From positions 1-64,000 of the forward strand of contig NZ_FPAI01000010.1 in NCBI RefSeq assembly GCF_900116255.1: a stretch of 64,000 nt of DNA. Direction: 5' to 3'. Below the pieces are notes generated by a model, which saw nothing but the letters and a program-made list of their open reading frames with translations, did not search any database and was not told the origin of the DNA. This stretch comes from Halolactibacillus miurensis (GTDB lineage Bacteria > Bacillota > Bacilli > Bacillales > Amphibacillaceae). The translations under genes were made by a program, and so were the position numbers. Positions 16,031 through 26,047 of this stretch are shown here, piece by piece (within the stretch, counting starts at the first letter, position 1; each line of letters opens with the position of its first letter).

Positions 16031-17113
16031 TTAGGATGCCTGCGCCATTTCTTGACGCTTTTGTTCATATAGTTCTTGATGACAAACATATCCTAGCGTC
16101 CCTCTTGGCTTCATGTTTAACGCATCTGTGAACTGCTTTAATCGTTTGTAAGTCAAATCTCGAAGTGATAGACCTTTCGGTATGAACTCGCGAAGCATAC
16201 CATTATGACGCTCATTCGAGCCTTTTTCCCAAGAAGCGTAAGCATGTGCGTAATACACGCCAAGATGTTCACACGTATCTTCTAATTTATTCAGTGTCGC
16301 AAACTCTGAGCCGTTATCCGTCGTAATGGTTTTAAAGTTCTGGGGCCCATGTTCCTTGATAATCTTAAGCATGGCTTCTCGGATGTACTCCGATGATTTG
16401 TCCCACAGCTTCTTAGTAACATAGTGTCGTGTTTGTCTTTCAAGTAACGTCAGAATAACAGGTTCGCCTTTGGTCTTTTTACCGATGACTAAATCTAGTT
16501 CCCAGTGGCCGAATTCTTCTCGCGTTAAAACAGCAGGATCGCGTTCTTCAATACTGCGACCAATCTTACGTTTATTCGTTCCATGTGGATCGGTTGGCTT
16601 TTTACGCCGAGGGCGTAAACTGGTTTTTCGTGGTAAATCAATATTTCTGACATCAAGCTCACCACGATCAATAAGATTATAGACTATCTTCATACATGGC
16701 ACACGCTTATCGGGATTGTCTTTCTGGTACTGATGTGTAAAGGTGTCAACACTATGAATACGCAGCTCACCTTTTGATGGTTTCAGTGCTTCTGGCAGTA
16801 ATTTGAAGAAACCCTGGTCATATTTCTCCATACCTTTCTGACGAGAGCGCTCGCGATTCTCTTGATATACACGTGCACCGACGTCGCCAAAGTAACTCTC
16901 ATAATGTTCTCTTTTACGATTTACGAGCTTGACCTGTTCAGTCATCCCGCGTTGTAGTTCGCGAGAAATCGTTGATTAGCTCACCCTTAGTATGTCAGCC
17001 ATTTCCTTTTGAGTGTATAGACCAGATCGATACATGGCTTGAAGTTGGCCACGATCGATATCCGATAAGTGTTTAAATGTGCGTTTTATTGTGGTAGAAT
17101 GATGTTGAGTCAT
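16031..17113 (-). pseudogene. IS30-family transposase with an in-frame stop
   Basis: Read from ATG 17113 on the minus strand the frame gives an N-terminal helix-turn-helix (HLSDIDRGQLQAMYRSG, then KEMADILRVS), a TAA at 16978-16976 where the family expects glutamine (VS-Q-STISREL), and then the rest of the protein in the same frame to TAA at 16033-16031. The remainder keeps the DDE core: FGHWELDLVIGKK, TTDNGSEFA and the late YASWEKGSNERHNGMLREF. A single C-to-T change explains the stop, so the damage looks recent. Internal restart at ATG 16945 would lack the DNA-binding domain. Full length would be 360 residues. Confidence 0.85.
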
Positions 17114-17191
17114 GTAGAGCGCTCCTAACTTATTTGTTTAGTCACTCATAAGTATAGCGCATCTACATGGCTTTTTTAATATCTAATAGGA

Positions 17192-17211
17192 TTATGCATT
17201 TCATTTTACAA
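17192..17211 (-). repeat. Right inverted repeat of the IS30 element
   Basis: Its reverse complement, TTGTAAAATGAAATGCATAA, matches the left end at 18 of 20 positions and lies 78 bases upstream of the transposase start. Confidence 0.8.
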
Positions 17212-17438
17212 CAGACCTATATTTAAATTATGCCATATACACCTCGATTAATTTGGCATCAAAATTAAGATAAGTATTGTAAATAATGAAATGTGTTAGT
17301 TACTAGAAAAACATGAGTAAACTATTGTTCAATGATTACGTGCACATCTCTCGATACCCATGTTATACTAACGGAAAACAGTCTAAATAAGAATGTTATC
17401 ATTTTGATAGTTAAATCATGAAAGTGAGTGATGAATGG

Positions 17439-18398
17439 ATGCGTAAGAAGGAATGGACGATTTTTGCGGTGATAATAATGTTAGCGCTTTCACTTTATGG
17501 TGTTTTTCTGATACTCGATATGCGTGCCATTCATGGACAGATAGAAGATGAGAAAATAAGAGAAAGTTTAGGTGAACGGCCCTATATCATTATGATTGGC
17601 GAAGTAGAAGACCATGCGTATTGGAACCTGGTGAGAGATGGTGGTAAGGCTTATGCCGAGGCACATCATATGTATCTCCATTACATGGGACCAGAGAACC
17701 CAAATCCTAATGACCAACGTGATTTATTGCGTCAAGCCATTGATATTAAGCCGGATGGATTAATTGTTCAAGGGATATCTGATACATTCATTCCCCTCAT
17801 CAATGAAGCGATAGCGCGTGGTATCCCGGTTGTGACCGTCGATAGTGATCAACCTGATAGTGACCGGATTAGCTATGTCGGAACGGATAATTATGCGATG
17901 GGACAAGCGATGGCACGTGATGTGCTCAGTCACGTCGAGACAATTAAAGCAGGTGTTATAACAGGAAGTGAAACGAATGATCATCATCAGTTACGACTAG
18001 CCGGGATTGAATCAGTTTTAAATGAGTCAGACCAAGCGGAAATTCTTTCCGTTGCGGTATCAAATATTAAACGCGTCAACGCAAGAGAAAAAACCTACCA
18101 GATGTTAAGAGACTATCCTGAAATCAATGTGTTAGTAGGTGTCAGTGCGCTTGATGTGATTGGTATGACAGAAGCAATGGATGTGTTAGGACGAGAAGAT
18201 ATTTATGTCGTTGGCTTTGATACATTAAAAGAGAACTTAGAGCTGTTAGCTAAAGGACGCGTTGATACACTCGTTAGTCAACAACCTTATGAAATGGGCA
18301 TGAGAAGTATGGACGTGATCCGTACCATTCTTGACGGTCATGACGTACCTGAGATGATTCATACGGAAAGTCGGTTAGTAAGGGACGTGACGCAATGA
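17439..18398 (+). CDS. Membrane-anchored sugar-binding sensor (AraP-like)
   Basis: About 319 residues: one N-terminal membrane helix (roughly residues 5-25), no lipobox, then a type I periplasmic-binding-protein fold of the ribose-binding type (PYIIMIGEVEDHAYW, KPDGLIVQGIS, GIPVVTVDSDQPDS, SYVGTDNYAMG, VVGFDT). It would bind a sugar outside the cell and signal to the kinase encoded by the overlapping next gene, as AraP does for AraS and AraT in Geobacillus stearothermophilus. An upstream ATG at 17418 lacks a binding site; ATG 17439 has a weak AAAGTGAG about ten bases ahead and is preferred. Confidence 0.8.
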   Translation: MRKKEWTIFAVIIMLALSLYGVFLILDMRAIHGQIEDEKIRESLGERPYIIMIGEVEDHAYWNLVRDGGKAYAEAHHMYLHYMGPENPNPNDQRDLLRQAIDIKPDGLIVQGISDTFIPLINEAIARGIPVVTVDSDQPDSDRISYVGTDNYAMGQAMARDVLSHVETIKAGVITGSETNDHHQLRLAGIESVLNESDQAEILSVAVSNIKRVNAREKTYQMLRDYPEINVLVGVSALDVIGMTEAMDVLGREDIYVVGFDTLKENLELLAKGRVDTLVSQQPYEMGMRSMDVIRTILDGHDVPEMIHTESRLVRDVTQ

Positions 18399-19828
18399 AA
18401 AAATTAAGCGTGAAACGACAATTACTGCTGTATTTTGTGATTACCTTATCATTCGCCTTAGGTATTATCTATATTCAGTACCGTTCCTATCAATACAGTA
18501 CCGAGTTACAACAAGACCAAACAGAAAAGACAAATGATTTAAACACCATTAATCAACAGACGCAAACGATTCTTCAACAACTGGAACAATATGTGGAAGA
18601 ACCTGTAGAAGATAATCACGAACCACTCGCAACCAATCTCGACGCGTTTGAAGTCTATATTGGTCAGTTTAATCAAAGAGCTAGAGATGCGATTGATGTC
18701 ATTCCTTTACGCCAATACGTCTCGAATATGATTCGTCTCACGAGACAAACCATTATTCACGTTGACCAAGCACCGGTAGATATTTATAACCAAACCTTTC
18801 GCGAGGTCGAACAACGCGTGCAGTACATAGAAGAAGAAATCTTTCGTTTATTAGATAAGACCTTAACTCAATATCAAGCATTAGCTGAGTTAGAGGCAAG
18901 GCGTTTAGAGAAATTTAATACCCTTGTCTTAACTTTAGTGTTATTGGGGATTGTTGTGACCTTGTTTGTGGCTTTAAATGTCAGTCGAAGAATCACTGTC
19001 CCACTTGATGCTTTAACGACATCCGCTGAAGCTTTAGCCGAGGGAGATTATTATATTAATAATGTCGATGGTGGTCATACGAAGGAGCTATCTGTCCTTG
19101 CGGACAGCTTTAATTTAATGCGGTACAATATCACAGAAGCGATGCGTGAGATGAAAGAAAAAGCGCGTATGCGAGAATTGTTAAGGGAGATGAAGCTTAA
19201 ATCACTTCAAAATCAGATTCAACCCCATTTTCTTTTCAATACGCTTAATGTGATATCTCGAACGGCATACTTAGAAGAGGCAAAAGAAACCGATCAATTA
19301 ATCCATGCCTTATCAGGATTATTACGCCATAATATCGGTGAGCTTGATCACCTCACAACGATTGAAGCTGAAGTCGCATCGGTGAGAAAATATTTTCAAA
19401 TTCAAGCGGCAAGGTTTGGTCAGCGGTTTAGTTTTCAAACATTCATTGATGAGAACTGTCTTGATAGCAACATTCCGCCTCTCACCTTACAGCCGCTTGT
19501 TGAGAATGCGTTTATTCATGGTATTGAGCCACTCGATGAACAAGGCGTGATTATCGTGAAAGTCTCGAGAGAGAAAAAGACAATGGTAATTGAAGTCATT
19601 GATAACGGCATTGGTATGGATCAAGTTAAAGTCAAACGATTACTTGATACAACTCAACCAATCGTTGATACAAAAGGTCACTCAACAGGCCTTGGTATGA
19701 CGAACGTCAAAGAAAGGTTACGTCATTACTATAGCGACATGCGTTTTGATATTCAGTCCAAGCTGAATCAAGGCACACATATTAAGATTATCTTACCTAT
19801 GACACGAATGGAAGGTGATAAACGATGA
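18395..19828 (+). CDS. Sensor histidine kinase (AraS-like, HisKA_5/YesM type)
   Basis: A 477-residue membrane kinase: membrane helix at 9-29, extracellular part of about 150 residues rich in Gln and Glu, second helix near 180-200, a HAMP linker (SRRITVPLDALTTSAEALAEGDY), then the histidine box IQPHFLFNTLNVISRTAY near residue 275 and the ATPase boxes PLVENAFIHGIEP, DNGIGM and GLGMTNVKERL. It overlaps the sugar-binding sensor gene by ATGA and is followed by the response regulator by another four-base overlap, so the three are co-translated. It would phosphorylate that regulator when the sensor binds its sugar. Confidence 0.87.
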   Translation: MKKLSVKRQLLLYFVITLSFALGIIYIQYRSYQYSTELQQDQTEKTNDLNTINQQTQTILQQLEQYVEEPVEDNHEPLATNLDAFEVYIGQFNQRARDAIDVIPLRQYVSNMIRLTRQTIIHVDQAPVDIYNQTFREVEQRVQYIEEEIFRLLDKTLTQYQALAELEARRLEKFNTLVLTLVLLGIVVTLFVALNVSRRITVPLDALTTSAEALAEGDYYINNVDGGHTKELSVLADSFNLMRYNITEAMREMKEKARMRELLREMKLKSLQNQIQPHFLFNTLNVISRTAYLEEAKETDQLIHALSGLLRHNIGELDHLTTIEAEVASVRKYFQIQAARFGQRFSFQTFIDENCLDSNIPPLTLQPLVENAFIHGIEPLDEQGVIIVKVSREKKTMVIEVIDNGIGMDQVKVKRLLDTTQPIVDTKGHSTGLGMTNVKERLRHYYSDMRFDIQSKLNQGTHIKIILPMTRMEGDKR

Positions 19829-21246
19829 CACACGCTATCTTACTCGTCGATGATGAAGCAATTGAACGTCAAGTTATTGAACAAATGTTAAAGAATCATT
19901 TGTCAACGAAACAGGCCATCCGCTTTCTCCATGCGAATAATGGTCAAGAAGCGATTCATATTTGTTTAGAACAACCCGTTGACTTAATCTTCATGGATAT
20001 TAATATGCCAAAGGTTGACGGTCTTGAAGCTGTGAAAAAGATAAAACAAACAGACAAAGAAGTCGACATTATCATGGTCAGTGCGTATGATACGTTTTCG
20101 TATGCGAAACAAGCGATTGATTACGGGGTTCATGCTTATTTATTAAAACCGGCCCCTGAAGAAGAGGTCATCAGCGTCTATCATAAAGTCATGGAAAAGC
20201 GTAAATCAACCGATCATCAAAAACAACAGCTCCAACAAATGAGGGACCGGTCACAATTAGTGGAAGGTTTAATTGGGGGAGAAAGCGAGACGTTTAAAAC
20301 CATTGCTATTGCGCTTGTCAGTGCTGAATATAACGAAGAAGTCCTCTTTGAAAAAGCTCAGAATGAGCGACTCATTGTTGGCCCAACGTTTGGTGCGCAC
20401 ATTCCAGTTGCGGTTACCGGTGTAGAAAAAACGCTGGATGCGCTGAAGATTTTAAAAGAGACTTTGTTAACGGACCCGGTAATACGTTTTAGTTTAGGAC
20501 GTGTTGTTAAGGGTGAAAACTTAAGACAAAGTTATGAAGAAGCTTTACTTAGTTACTATGATTTAATCGACCGTGAGGATATTAGCTACAGCACGTATCA
20601 ATTAGGTTTTACGCCTAAGTTAAAAGCACTTGATACGTATCAACAAGACGTGATTCATCAATTTGAGAAAGGTGAGGTCCCGTCTTTAAAACGCGCGATT
20701 GATCAATATTTTTATCAGCTCAAACAAACGACTCAGCATCAATTAACAAAGATGCGGCGGTATAGTGATGTTCTATTAGGCCAATTAGTTAACTTTGGCT
20801 TGATTGATTCTACTTTATCCATTCAACAACAGCTTGATTTAGTCACAAGTAAAGAAGTCTTTCATACATTGCTCACAGACTTTTTAGTGAAAAATAGCCA
20901 AGCGTTAAAAGTGAAGCATGAGATGGCTTCACCTGTTGAACAAGCCGTTCGCTATGTTGATGAGCACTTTACCGATCCGAATCTGACACTTGAACAATTG
21001 GCAGAGATTGTCGGTTTAAGTGTGTATCACTTAAGTAAAGCTTTTAAACAAAAGAATCACCTGTCTTTTGTCGACTATGTGCGAGAAAAAAGATTGACGC
21101 ATGCGAAACAATTACTAAGGAAGAATGAAATGCCCCTTAAAGCGATTGCTTATGAATCTGGCTTTAGTGATCCTAATTACTTCAGTCGACTATTTAAGAA
21201 AACAGAAGGGATGCCGCCATCAAAATTCGTTTCAACTTATATGTGA
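19825..21246 (+). CDS. AraC-type response regulator (AraT-like, YesN family)
   Basis: A 473-residue regulator with an N-terminal receiver domain (LLVDDEAIERQ; phosphorylated Asp in FMDINMP near residue 57; Lys in LLKPAPEEE near 110), a long middle part and a C-terminal pair of AraC helix-turn-helix units (LTLEQLAEIVGLSVYHLSKAFKQ, then LKAIAYESGFSDPNYFSRLFKK). It likely activates the CUT2 transporter operon that begins 225 bases downstream. A terminator follows directly. This gene order matches the arabinose system of Geobacillus, but the inducing sugar cannot be read from sequence alone. Confidence 0.87.
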   Translation: MTHAILLVDDEAIERQVIEQMLKNHLSTKQAIRFLHANNGQEAIHICLEQPVDLIFMDINMPKVDGLEAVKKIKQTDKEVDIIMVSAYDTFSYAKQAIDYGVHAYLLKPAPEEEVISVYHKVMEKRKSTDHQKQQLQQMRDRSQLVEGLIGGESETFKTIAIALVSAEYNEEVLFEKAQNERLIVGPTFGAHIPVAVTGVEKTLDALKILKETLLTDPVIRFSLGRVVKGENLRQSYEEALLSYYDLIDREDISYSTYQLGFTPKLKALDTYQQDVIHQFEKGEVPSLKRAIDQYFYQLKQTTQHQLTKMRRYSDVLLGQLVNFGLIDSTLSIQQQLDLVTSKEVFHTLLTDFLVKNSQALKVKHEMASPVEQAVRYVDEHFTDPNLTLEQLAEIVGLSVYHLSKAFKQKNHLSFVDYVREKRLTHAKQLLRKNEMPLKAIAYESGFSDPNYFSRLFKKTEGMPPSKFVSTYM

Positions 21247-21270
21247 AAGTAACAAAAGATCACCTCAGTC

Positions 21271-21297
21271 AGCCAGCTTTAGTTGGTTGGCTTTTTA
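21271..21297 (+). terminator. Terminator of the sensor operon
   Basis: AGCCAGC 21271-21277 pairs with GTTGGCT 21286-21292 (one G-T pair), followed by TTTTAT. Confidence 0.75.
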
Positions 21298-21328
21298 TAT
21301 TGTCCTATTTTAAGATAATAGATCGTTT

Positions 21329-21342
21329 TGTAAGCGCTACCA
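21329..21342 (+). promoter_or_regulatory. CcpA cre site upstream of the CUT2 transporter
   Basis: TGTAAGCGCTACCA fits the catabolite-responsive consensus TGWAANCGNTNWCA at every position. It lies about 130 bases before the binding-protein gene and implies glucose repression. Confidence 0.75.
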
Positions 21343-21386
21343 CTAATTTGTCTAGTACATCGCAAAAATGTGCAGAAAGAGGATTG

Positions 21387-21400
21387 TGAAAACGCTTTAT
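21387..21400 (+). promoter_or_regulatory. Second, weaker cre-like site
   Basis: TGAAAACGCTTTAT matches the cre consensus at 12 of 14 positions, 45 bases downstream of the first site. Confidence 0.5.
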
Positions 21401-21471
21401 TTGAATGTTAAAGTGAAACTATCTTGAGAAAACAGCTTAAGATAACACTTATTGAAACGGAGGAATGATGT

Positions 21472-22545
21472 ATGAAAAAGCTAGGAATATTAGTGGTTGC
21501 CATTTTAGGTCTCATTGTTATGACGGCGTGTGGTGATGCAGGGAGTGCCGGCGATGATGAAACGAAGACGGTCGGTATTGCGATGCCAACACAATCGTCT
21601 GAACGCTGGGTTGATGATGGTGATAATATGGTCGCCATGTTCGAAGAACTAGGCTATGAAACAGACTTACAGTATGCGGAAGATGTTGTAGAGAATCAAT
21701 TATCACAAATTGAAAATATGATCACCCGTGGGGTTGATATTCTTGTCATTGCATCAATCGATGGTGAAGCCTTAACAGATGTGCTTGACCAAGCAGAAAA
21801 TTTAGATATTCCGGTTATCTCTTATGACCGCTTAATTATGAATCATGATCATGTGAGTTACTATGCCACATTTGATAATTTCGGTGTAGGTGTTATTCAA
21901 GGGGAATATATTGAAGACAGCTTGGGATTAGCTGATGGTGAAGGCCCTTATAATATTGAATTATTTGCCGGTTCACCAGATGACAACAATGCTTACTTCT
22001 TCTGGGACGGAGCGATGTCGATCTTACAACCGTATATTGACAATGGTCAACTCGTGGTAAGAAGTGGTCAAACAGACTTTGAACAAGCCGCAACTTTGCG
22101 TTGGAGTGGAGCTGAAGCTCAGGAGCGGATGGATAATATCTTAAGTGCTCATTATTCAGATGAAACATTAGATGTTGTTTATTCACCGTTTGATGGGATT
22201 AGCTTAGGAGTTATTTCCTCGCTACAAGCGGTTGGTTATGGTTCGGAGAACCGTCCGTTACCAATCGTGACCGGTCAAGATGCTGAGCGGTCATCTGTAC
22301 GTTCGATTATCGCTGGTGAACAAACACAAACCGTCTTTAAAGATACACGCGCGCTCGCAGAACAAGCGGTCAATATGGCGGATAGTGTTTTAAATGGTGA
22401 AGAACCCGAGGTCAACGATACCGAAACGTATGACAATAATGTCAAAATCGTGCCATCATACCTATTAAATCCTGTATCAGTTGATATTGATAACTATCAA
22501 GAAGTACTGATTGATTCAGGTTATTACGATGAAGACGAACTGTAA
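21472..22545 (+). CDS. CUT2 sugar-binding lipoprotein (AraE/ChvE-like)
   Basis: A 357-residue lipoprotein. The signal peptide ends in the lipobox VMTAC near residue 20, so it is anchored outside the membrane. The mature part has the ribose/galactose-type binding fold: [47 protein letters not shown], the [16 protein letters not shown] loop and a [17 protein letters not shown] segment near the end, typical of the ChvE/xylose-binding group. It would pass an aldose such as arabinose, xylose, glucose or galactose to the two proteins encoded next. GGAGGAATG precedes the start. A stable hairpin follows its stop. Confidence 0.86.
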   Translation: MKKLGILVVAILGLIVMTACGDAGSAGDDETKTVGIAMPTQSSERWVDDGDNMVAMFEELGYETDLQYAEDVVENQLSQIENMITRGVDILVIASIDGEALTDVLDQAENLDIPVISYDRLIMNHDHVSYYATFDNFGVGVIQGEYIEDSLGLADGEGPYNIELFAGSPDDNNAYFFWDGAMSILQPYIDNGQLVVRSGQTDFEQAATLRWSGAEAQERMDNILSAHYSDETLDVVYSPFDGISLGVISSLQAVGYGSENRPLPIVTGQDAERSSVRSIIAGEQTQTVFKDTRALAEQAVNMADSVLNGEEPEVNDTETYDNNVKIVPSYLLNPVSVDIDNYQEVLIDSGYYDEDEL

Positions 22546-22588
22546 GTGATTCACGTATAAGAGAGGCAGTCAATAACTAAACGATAAC

Positions 22589-22613
22589 TAGGCGCGAGTA
22601 TATATTCGCGCCT
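22589..22613 (+). other. Intercistronic hairpin after the sugar-binding gene
   Basis: TAGGCGCGA 22589-22597 pairs perfectly with TCGCGCCTA 22605-22613, with no T-run after it. Such hairpins usually protect the upstream message and raise the binding protein over the permease; that role is inferred. Confidence 0.6.
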
Positions 22614-22634
22614 AATAATAAAGGGGTGCTAACC

Positions 22635-24170
22635 TTGAGTAACATCATTCTTGAAATGAACAATATAACGAAAGAATTTCCGGGTGTTAAAGCACTGGAT
22701 CGTGTGAATTTCAAAGTAGAAAAAGGCGAGATTCATGCGCTTGTCGGTGAAAATGGTGCTGGGAAATCTACTTTGATGAAAGTCTTAAGTGGTGTTCACC
22801 CATATGGTACATATGATGGGGATATCGTGTTTGAAGGTGAGACGTGTCGATTTGAAGAGATTAATCAAAGTGAAGCGAAGGGGATTGTGATTATTCATCA
22901 AGAACTGGCACTTATACCAGAACTATCTGTTGCTGAGAATGTCTTCTTAGGTAATGAACGCGCCAAAAAAGGTATCATTAACTGGGGAGAAACGACGGCT
23001 GAAACTGAAAAATTAATCAAGAAAGTCGGCATGCGGGTGAATAGTACGGAATTAATCCAAAATATTGGTGTCGGTCAACAACAATTGGTTGAGATAGCGA
23101 AAGCTCTCTCCAAGCGTGTGAAACTGCTTATTTTAGATGAACCAACCGCCGCCTTAAATGAAGCAGAAAGTGAAAACTTACTTCGATTGTTATTAGAATT
23201 TAAAAAAGAAGGCTTAACCTCAATTTTAATCTCACACAAATTAAAAGAAGTACTAAAAGTCTCTGATCACGTGACTGTGTTGCGTGACGGTCAAACGATT
23301 GAAACCTTAGTCAATGATGATACGTTAAAAGAAGACCGAATTATTAGTAGTATGGTTGGGCGCAGTTTAGCCAACCTTTTCCCTGAACGTCATGCAACTA
23401 TCGGAGACATTCAATTAGAAGTCAAAGATTGGACTGTTGAGCATGCCCATCTGCCTGGCAAAAAAATTGCCAACAACGTCAACTTCCACGTAAAAAAAGG
23501 TGAAGTGCTAGGGATTGCGGGTCTCATGGGAGCCGGTCGAACAGAGTTGATGATGAGTATTTTTGGTCAAAGTTATGGGAAAGTCAAATCAGGTCAAATA
23601 TTAAAAAATAATCACGTGATTGATGTCTCAACAGTAGACAAGGCAATAAAGCAGGGGCTTTCTTATGTATCAGAAGACCGTAAAGAATACGGGTTAATTT
23701 TAGATGATACGATTAAAAAGAACGTCACACTCGCGAATTTAACAACGTTAGCTAAAGGGATGACGATTGATGAAGGTAAAGAGGTCAACGTCGTGGAAGA
23801 TTACCGAAATAAATTAAAAATTAAAGCGCCGAGTATCGAACAAAACGTCGTGAATTTAAGTGGTGGTAATCAACAAAAAGTCGTCTTAGGTAAGTGGATG
23901 TTTACAAATCCTGATATCTTGATTTTAGATGAGCCAACGCGAGGCATTGACGTTGGTGCTAAAAATGAAATCTATAAAATTATGAACACACTAGCTGAAG
24001 AAGGTAAAAGTATCATTGTGATTTCATCAGAATTACCAGAACTTCTCGGGACGTGTGATCGTATTTACACATTAAATAACGGTCACATTACCGGAGACTT
24101 TATGGTAGATGAAGCCGATCAAGAAAAGCTAATGACATATATGACAGCTGATGGGAGTGGTAAAAAATGA
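22635..24170 (+). CDS. CUT2 sugar ABC transporter, duplicated ATPase (AraG/MmsA-like)
   Basis: About 511 residues with two ABC domains. The first has [16 protein letters not shown], the signature [13 protein letters not shown] and [11 protein letters not shown]. The second has [16 protein letters not shown] (degenerate Walker A, usual in this family), the signature [14 protein letters not shown] and [15 protein letters not shown]. It energises import with the permease encoded by the next, four-base-overlapping gene. TTG 22635 is chosen because AAAGGGG ends nine bases before it; a GTG at 22626 lies within that binding site. Confidence 0.88.
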   Translation: MSNIILEMNNITKEFPGVKALDRVNFKVEKGEIHALVGENGAGKSTLMKVLSGVHPYGTYDGDIVFEGETCRFEEINQSEAKGIVIIHQELALIPELSVAENVFLGNERAKKGIINWGETTAETEKLIKKVGMRVNSTELIQNIGVGQQQLVEIAKALSKRVKLLILDEPTAALNEAESENLLRLLLEFKKEGLTSILISHKLKEVLKVSDHVTVLRDGQTIETLVNDDTLKEDRIISSMVGRSLANLFPERHATIGDIQLEVKDWTVEHAHLPGKKIANNVNFHVKKGEVLGIAGLMGAGRTELMMSIFGQSYGKVKSGQILKNNHVIDVSTVDKAIKQGLSYVSEDRKEYGLILDDTIKKNVTLANLTTLAKGMTIDEGKEVNVVEDYRNKLKIKAPSIEQNVVNLSGGNQQKVVLGKWMFTNPDILILDEPTRGIDVGAKNEIYKIMNTLAEEGKSIIVISSELPELLGTCDRIYTLNNGHITGDFMVDEADQEKLMTYMTADGSGKK

Positions 24171-25330
24171 ACAACTTTAAGCAATTAATCACAAATAATA
24201 TCCGTAAATTCGGCATGATTGTTGCCCTAGTAGGGATTGTCGTTATTTTTCAAATACTCACGCAGGGGATTTTACTCACCCCACTAAATATTACGAATAT
24301 CATTATGCAAAATAGCTATGTGATCATTTTAGCTATCGGAATGGTGCTTGTGATTATTACCGGTGAAATCGACTTATCTGTTGGCTCAGTTGCTGCCTTC
24401 GTTGGGGCGATTGCGGGAACGCTGATGATTACATGGGAACTACCGGTGATTCCATCTATTATTATTTCACTGCTTGTTGGTGCGGTGATTGGCGCATGGC
24501 AAGGCTTTTGGGTTGCTTATGTCAAAGTACCAGCCTTTATTGTGACCTTAGCCGGTATGCTGTTGTTTAGAGGCTTAACGATGGTTGTTTTAAATGGGCG
24601 TACATTAGCACCATTTCCAAGTAACTTCCGCATCATGAGTTCTGAATTTATGCCAGATCTTCTAAATGGTGGAAGTTACAACATGATGGCTATTATTATT
24701 GGTATCTTTGCAATCATTGTTTATGTCTATAGTGAGTTTAGAGCAAGAAAAATAAAAGCAGCCTTTAATCAAACGGAATTATCATACTCGTTATTTTTAA
24801 CGAAAGTGATTCTTATTTCAGTACTGATTGGATTATTTACGGAAAGATTAGCGGTCTATGCAGGCATTCCTTATATTCTTATGATTCTTGTTGCATTGAT
24901 TGCCGGCTATACGTTCTTTATGTCGAAGACGATCCCAGGGCGCCATGTGTATGCCGTCGGAGGGAATGAGAAAGCGGCGCGATTATCCGGTGTGAAATCA
25001 CAAAAAATCAAGTTTTGGATTTATGTCAACATGGGCGTTCTCGCCGCATTAGCTGGTTTAGTTTTCTCAGGACGTTTAAATGCTGCTACGCCTCAAGCGG
25101 GTAACTTATTTGAATTAGATGCCATTGCTGCGACTGTTATTGGTGGGGCATCACTTACGGGTGGTGTTGGTACAGCCATTGGTGCGCTTATTGGTGCTTT
25201 AATTATGGGTGTCTTGAATAATGGGATGTCACTGCTTGGGGTTGGGATTGACTGGCAACAAGCAATCAAAGGGCTCGTCTTACTCGGAGCTGTAGCCTTT
25301 GATATTATCAATAAGAAACGTAATGGTTAA
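24167..25330 (+). CDS. CUT2 sugar ABC transporter permease (AraH/MmsB-like)
   Basis: A 387-residue permease with about ten membrane segments. Family marks are [19 protein letters not shown] near residue 66, the [14 protein letters not shown] segment and [27 protein letters not shown], followed by [22 protein letters not shown] at the C-terminus. It forms the membrane channel with the ATPase encoded upstream (ATGA overlap). No downstream catabolic gene is linked, so the sugar enters general metabolism through enzymes coded elsewhere. Confidence 0.88.
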   Translation: MNNFKQLITNNIRKFGMIVALVGIVVIFQILTQGILLTPLNITNIIMQNSYVIILAIGMVLVIITGEIDLSVGSVAAFVGAIAGTLMITWELPVIPSIIISLLVGAVIGAWQGFWVAYVKVPAFIVTLAGMLLFRGLTMVVLNGRTLAPFPSNFRIMSSEFMPDLLNGGSYNMMAIIIGIFAIIVYVYSEFRARKIKAAFNQTELSYSLFLTKVILISVLIGLFTERLAVYAGIPYILMILVALIAGYTFFMSKTIPGRHVYAVGGNEKAARLSGVKSQKIKFWIYVNMGVLAALAGLVFSGRLNAATPQAGNLFELDAIAATVIGGASLTGGVGTAIGALIGALIMGVLNNGMSLLGVGIDWQQAIKGLVLLGAVAFDIINKKRNG

Positions 25331-25398
25331 GATGATCATTTAAGTTAACATCGCTATTACGTTCATATATAACCAATGCTACATTGGTGAAAATCTTT

Positions 25399-25422
25399 AG
25401 AACGTTACAGACCGTTCTTTTG
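25399..25422 (+). terminator. Weak terminator after the CUT2 operon
   Basis: AGAACG 25399-25404 pairs with CGTTCT 25413-25418, followed by TTTTG. The stem is short. Confidence 0.4.
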
Positions 25423-25524
25423 AAAGGAAGGAGGAATTAGAATTTTATAATAACCCTATTCATATAAAGTAATGGATGTTTAATACCACACCTATTTCTG
25501 TTACTTTATAATTCTCTCGACAGG

Positions 25525-25551
25525 GACTTACCGAAAGGTAAGTCTTTTGTT
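25525..25551 (+). terminator. Rho-independent terminator
   Basis: GACTTACC 25525-25532 pairs with GGTAAGTC 25537-25544 around GAAA, followed by TTTTGTT. Confidence 0.75.
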
Positions 25552-25629
25552 GTGAGAAAGATATCGTAGTTTTTTCTTTCAAATAAAAAATAGAGCAATA
25601 CATTCTGCATCATAAAAGACGCGAACTTT

Positions 25630-25725
25630 ATTTGGAGAGGCGAGCGTGCTAGTCTGTATGACAGAGCCAGATGTTTTCATCATCTGGTTGCCGGGCTCAA
25701 TCGCATGTGAGCAGAGCGACAGTCA
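25630..25725 (+). other. Possible folded non-coding segment
   Basis: Within an AT-rich gap, this GC-richer segment holds TCTGT 25653-25657 with ACAGA 25661-25665 and CCAGATG 25667-25673 with CATCTGG 25681-25687, plus an alternative GAGCC/GGCTC pairing around the latter. I recognise no RNA family; it could be a decayed mobile element. Confidence 0.3.
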
Positions 25726-25992
25726 AGTGACAATAAGATAGCAGTGTTAATATAAGAATTTAAAATACTAAGAAGCGATAGTCCGAGTTGTGCTCCTTAA
25801 AAAAGTTGTACAGTTTTGTGTTGACATACCACAAATATCGAAAATATATTGTTCTGCAATATATAGCGCTCTACATGACTCAACATTATTTTACAGTAGT
25901 ATTGATAAGGTTATTGGGATTCATAAAGTTCCTATCATCCTTGATATTACAAGTTATCTTCTTGTAAATCGTCAAGTAAAAATCATAAAAAC

Positions 25993-26021
25993 TTGACAAA
26001 ATAATAAAATAGAAATATTCT
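25993..26021 (+). promoter_or_regulatory. Promoter of the AbiE operon
   Basis: TTGACA 25993-25998 and TATTCT 26016-26021 with a 17-base spacer, 26 bases ahead of the antitoxin start. Confidence 0.7.
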
Positions 26022-26047
26022 AAAGTTAGTTAAGGTGGTGAGAAGTG

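Larger units (their letters stand above)
15720..17211 (-). mobile_element. IS30-family insertion sequence carrying a folded RNA-like element
   Basis: Inverted ends are TTGTAAAGTCAAATGCATAA at 15720-15739 and the complement of TTGTAAAATGAAATGCATAA at 17192-17211 (18 of 20 match). Inside, on the minus strand, lies an IS30-type transposase gene (17113-16031). On the plus strand, between its 3' end and the left repeat, is the folded element 15828-16026. At 1492 bp it is longer than ordinary IS30 elements because of that extra segment. I see no clear target duplication. It sits right after the last gene of the polysaccharide cluster. Confidence 0.85.
25331..25992. other. Gene-poor stretch ahead of the AbiE pair
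   Basis: No convincing gene. It holds a weak terminator at 25399, a 10-base inverted repeat TATAAAGTAA (25463-25472) with TTACTTTATA (25501-25510), a strong terminator at 25525, and a GC-richer, hairpin-rich segment at about 25630-25725. A 68-codon frame at 25790-25996 lacks a binding site and coding character. Confidence 0.5.

Noticed and set aside
16470-16682. Forward-strand frame within the IS30 transposase
   Set aside because: Shadow of the reverse-strand transposase, which has the family motifs.
25790-25996. 68-codon frame before the AbiE pair
   Set aside because: GTG start without a binding site, no recognisable sequence, and it ends inside the -35 box of the AbiE promoter.
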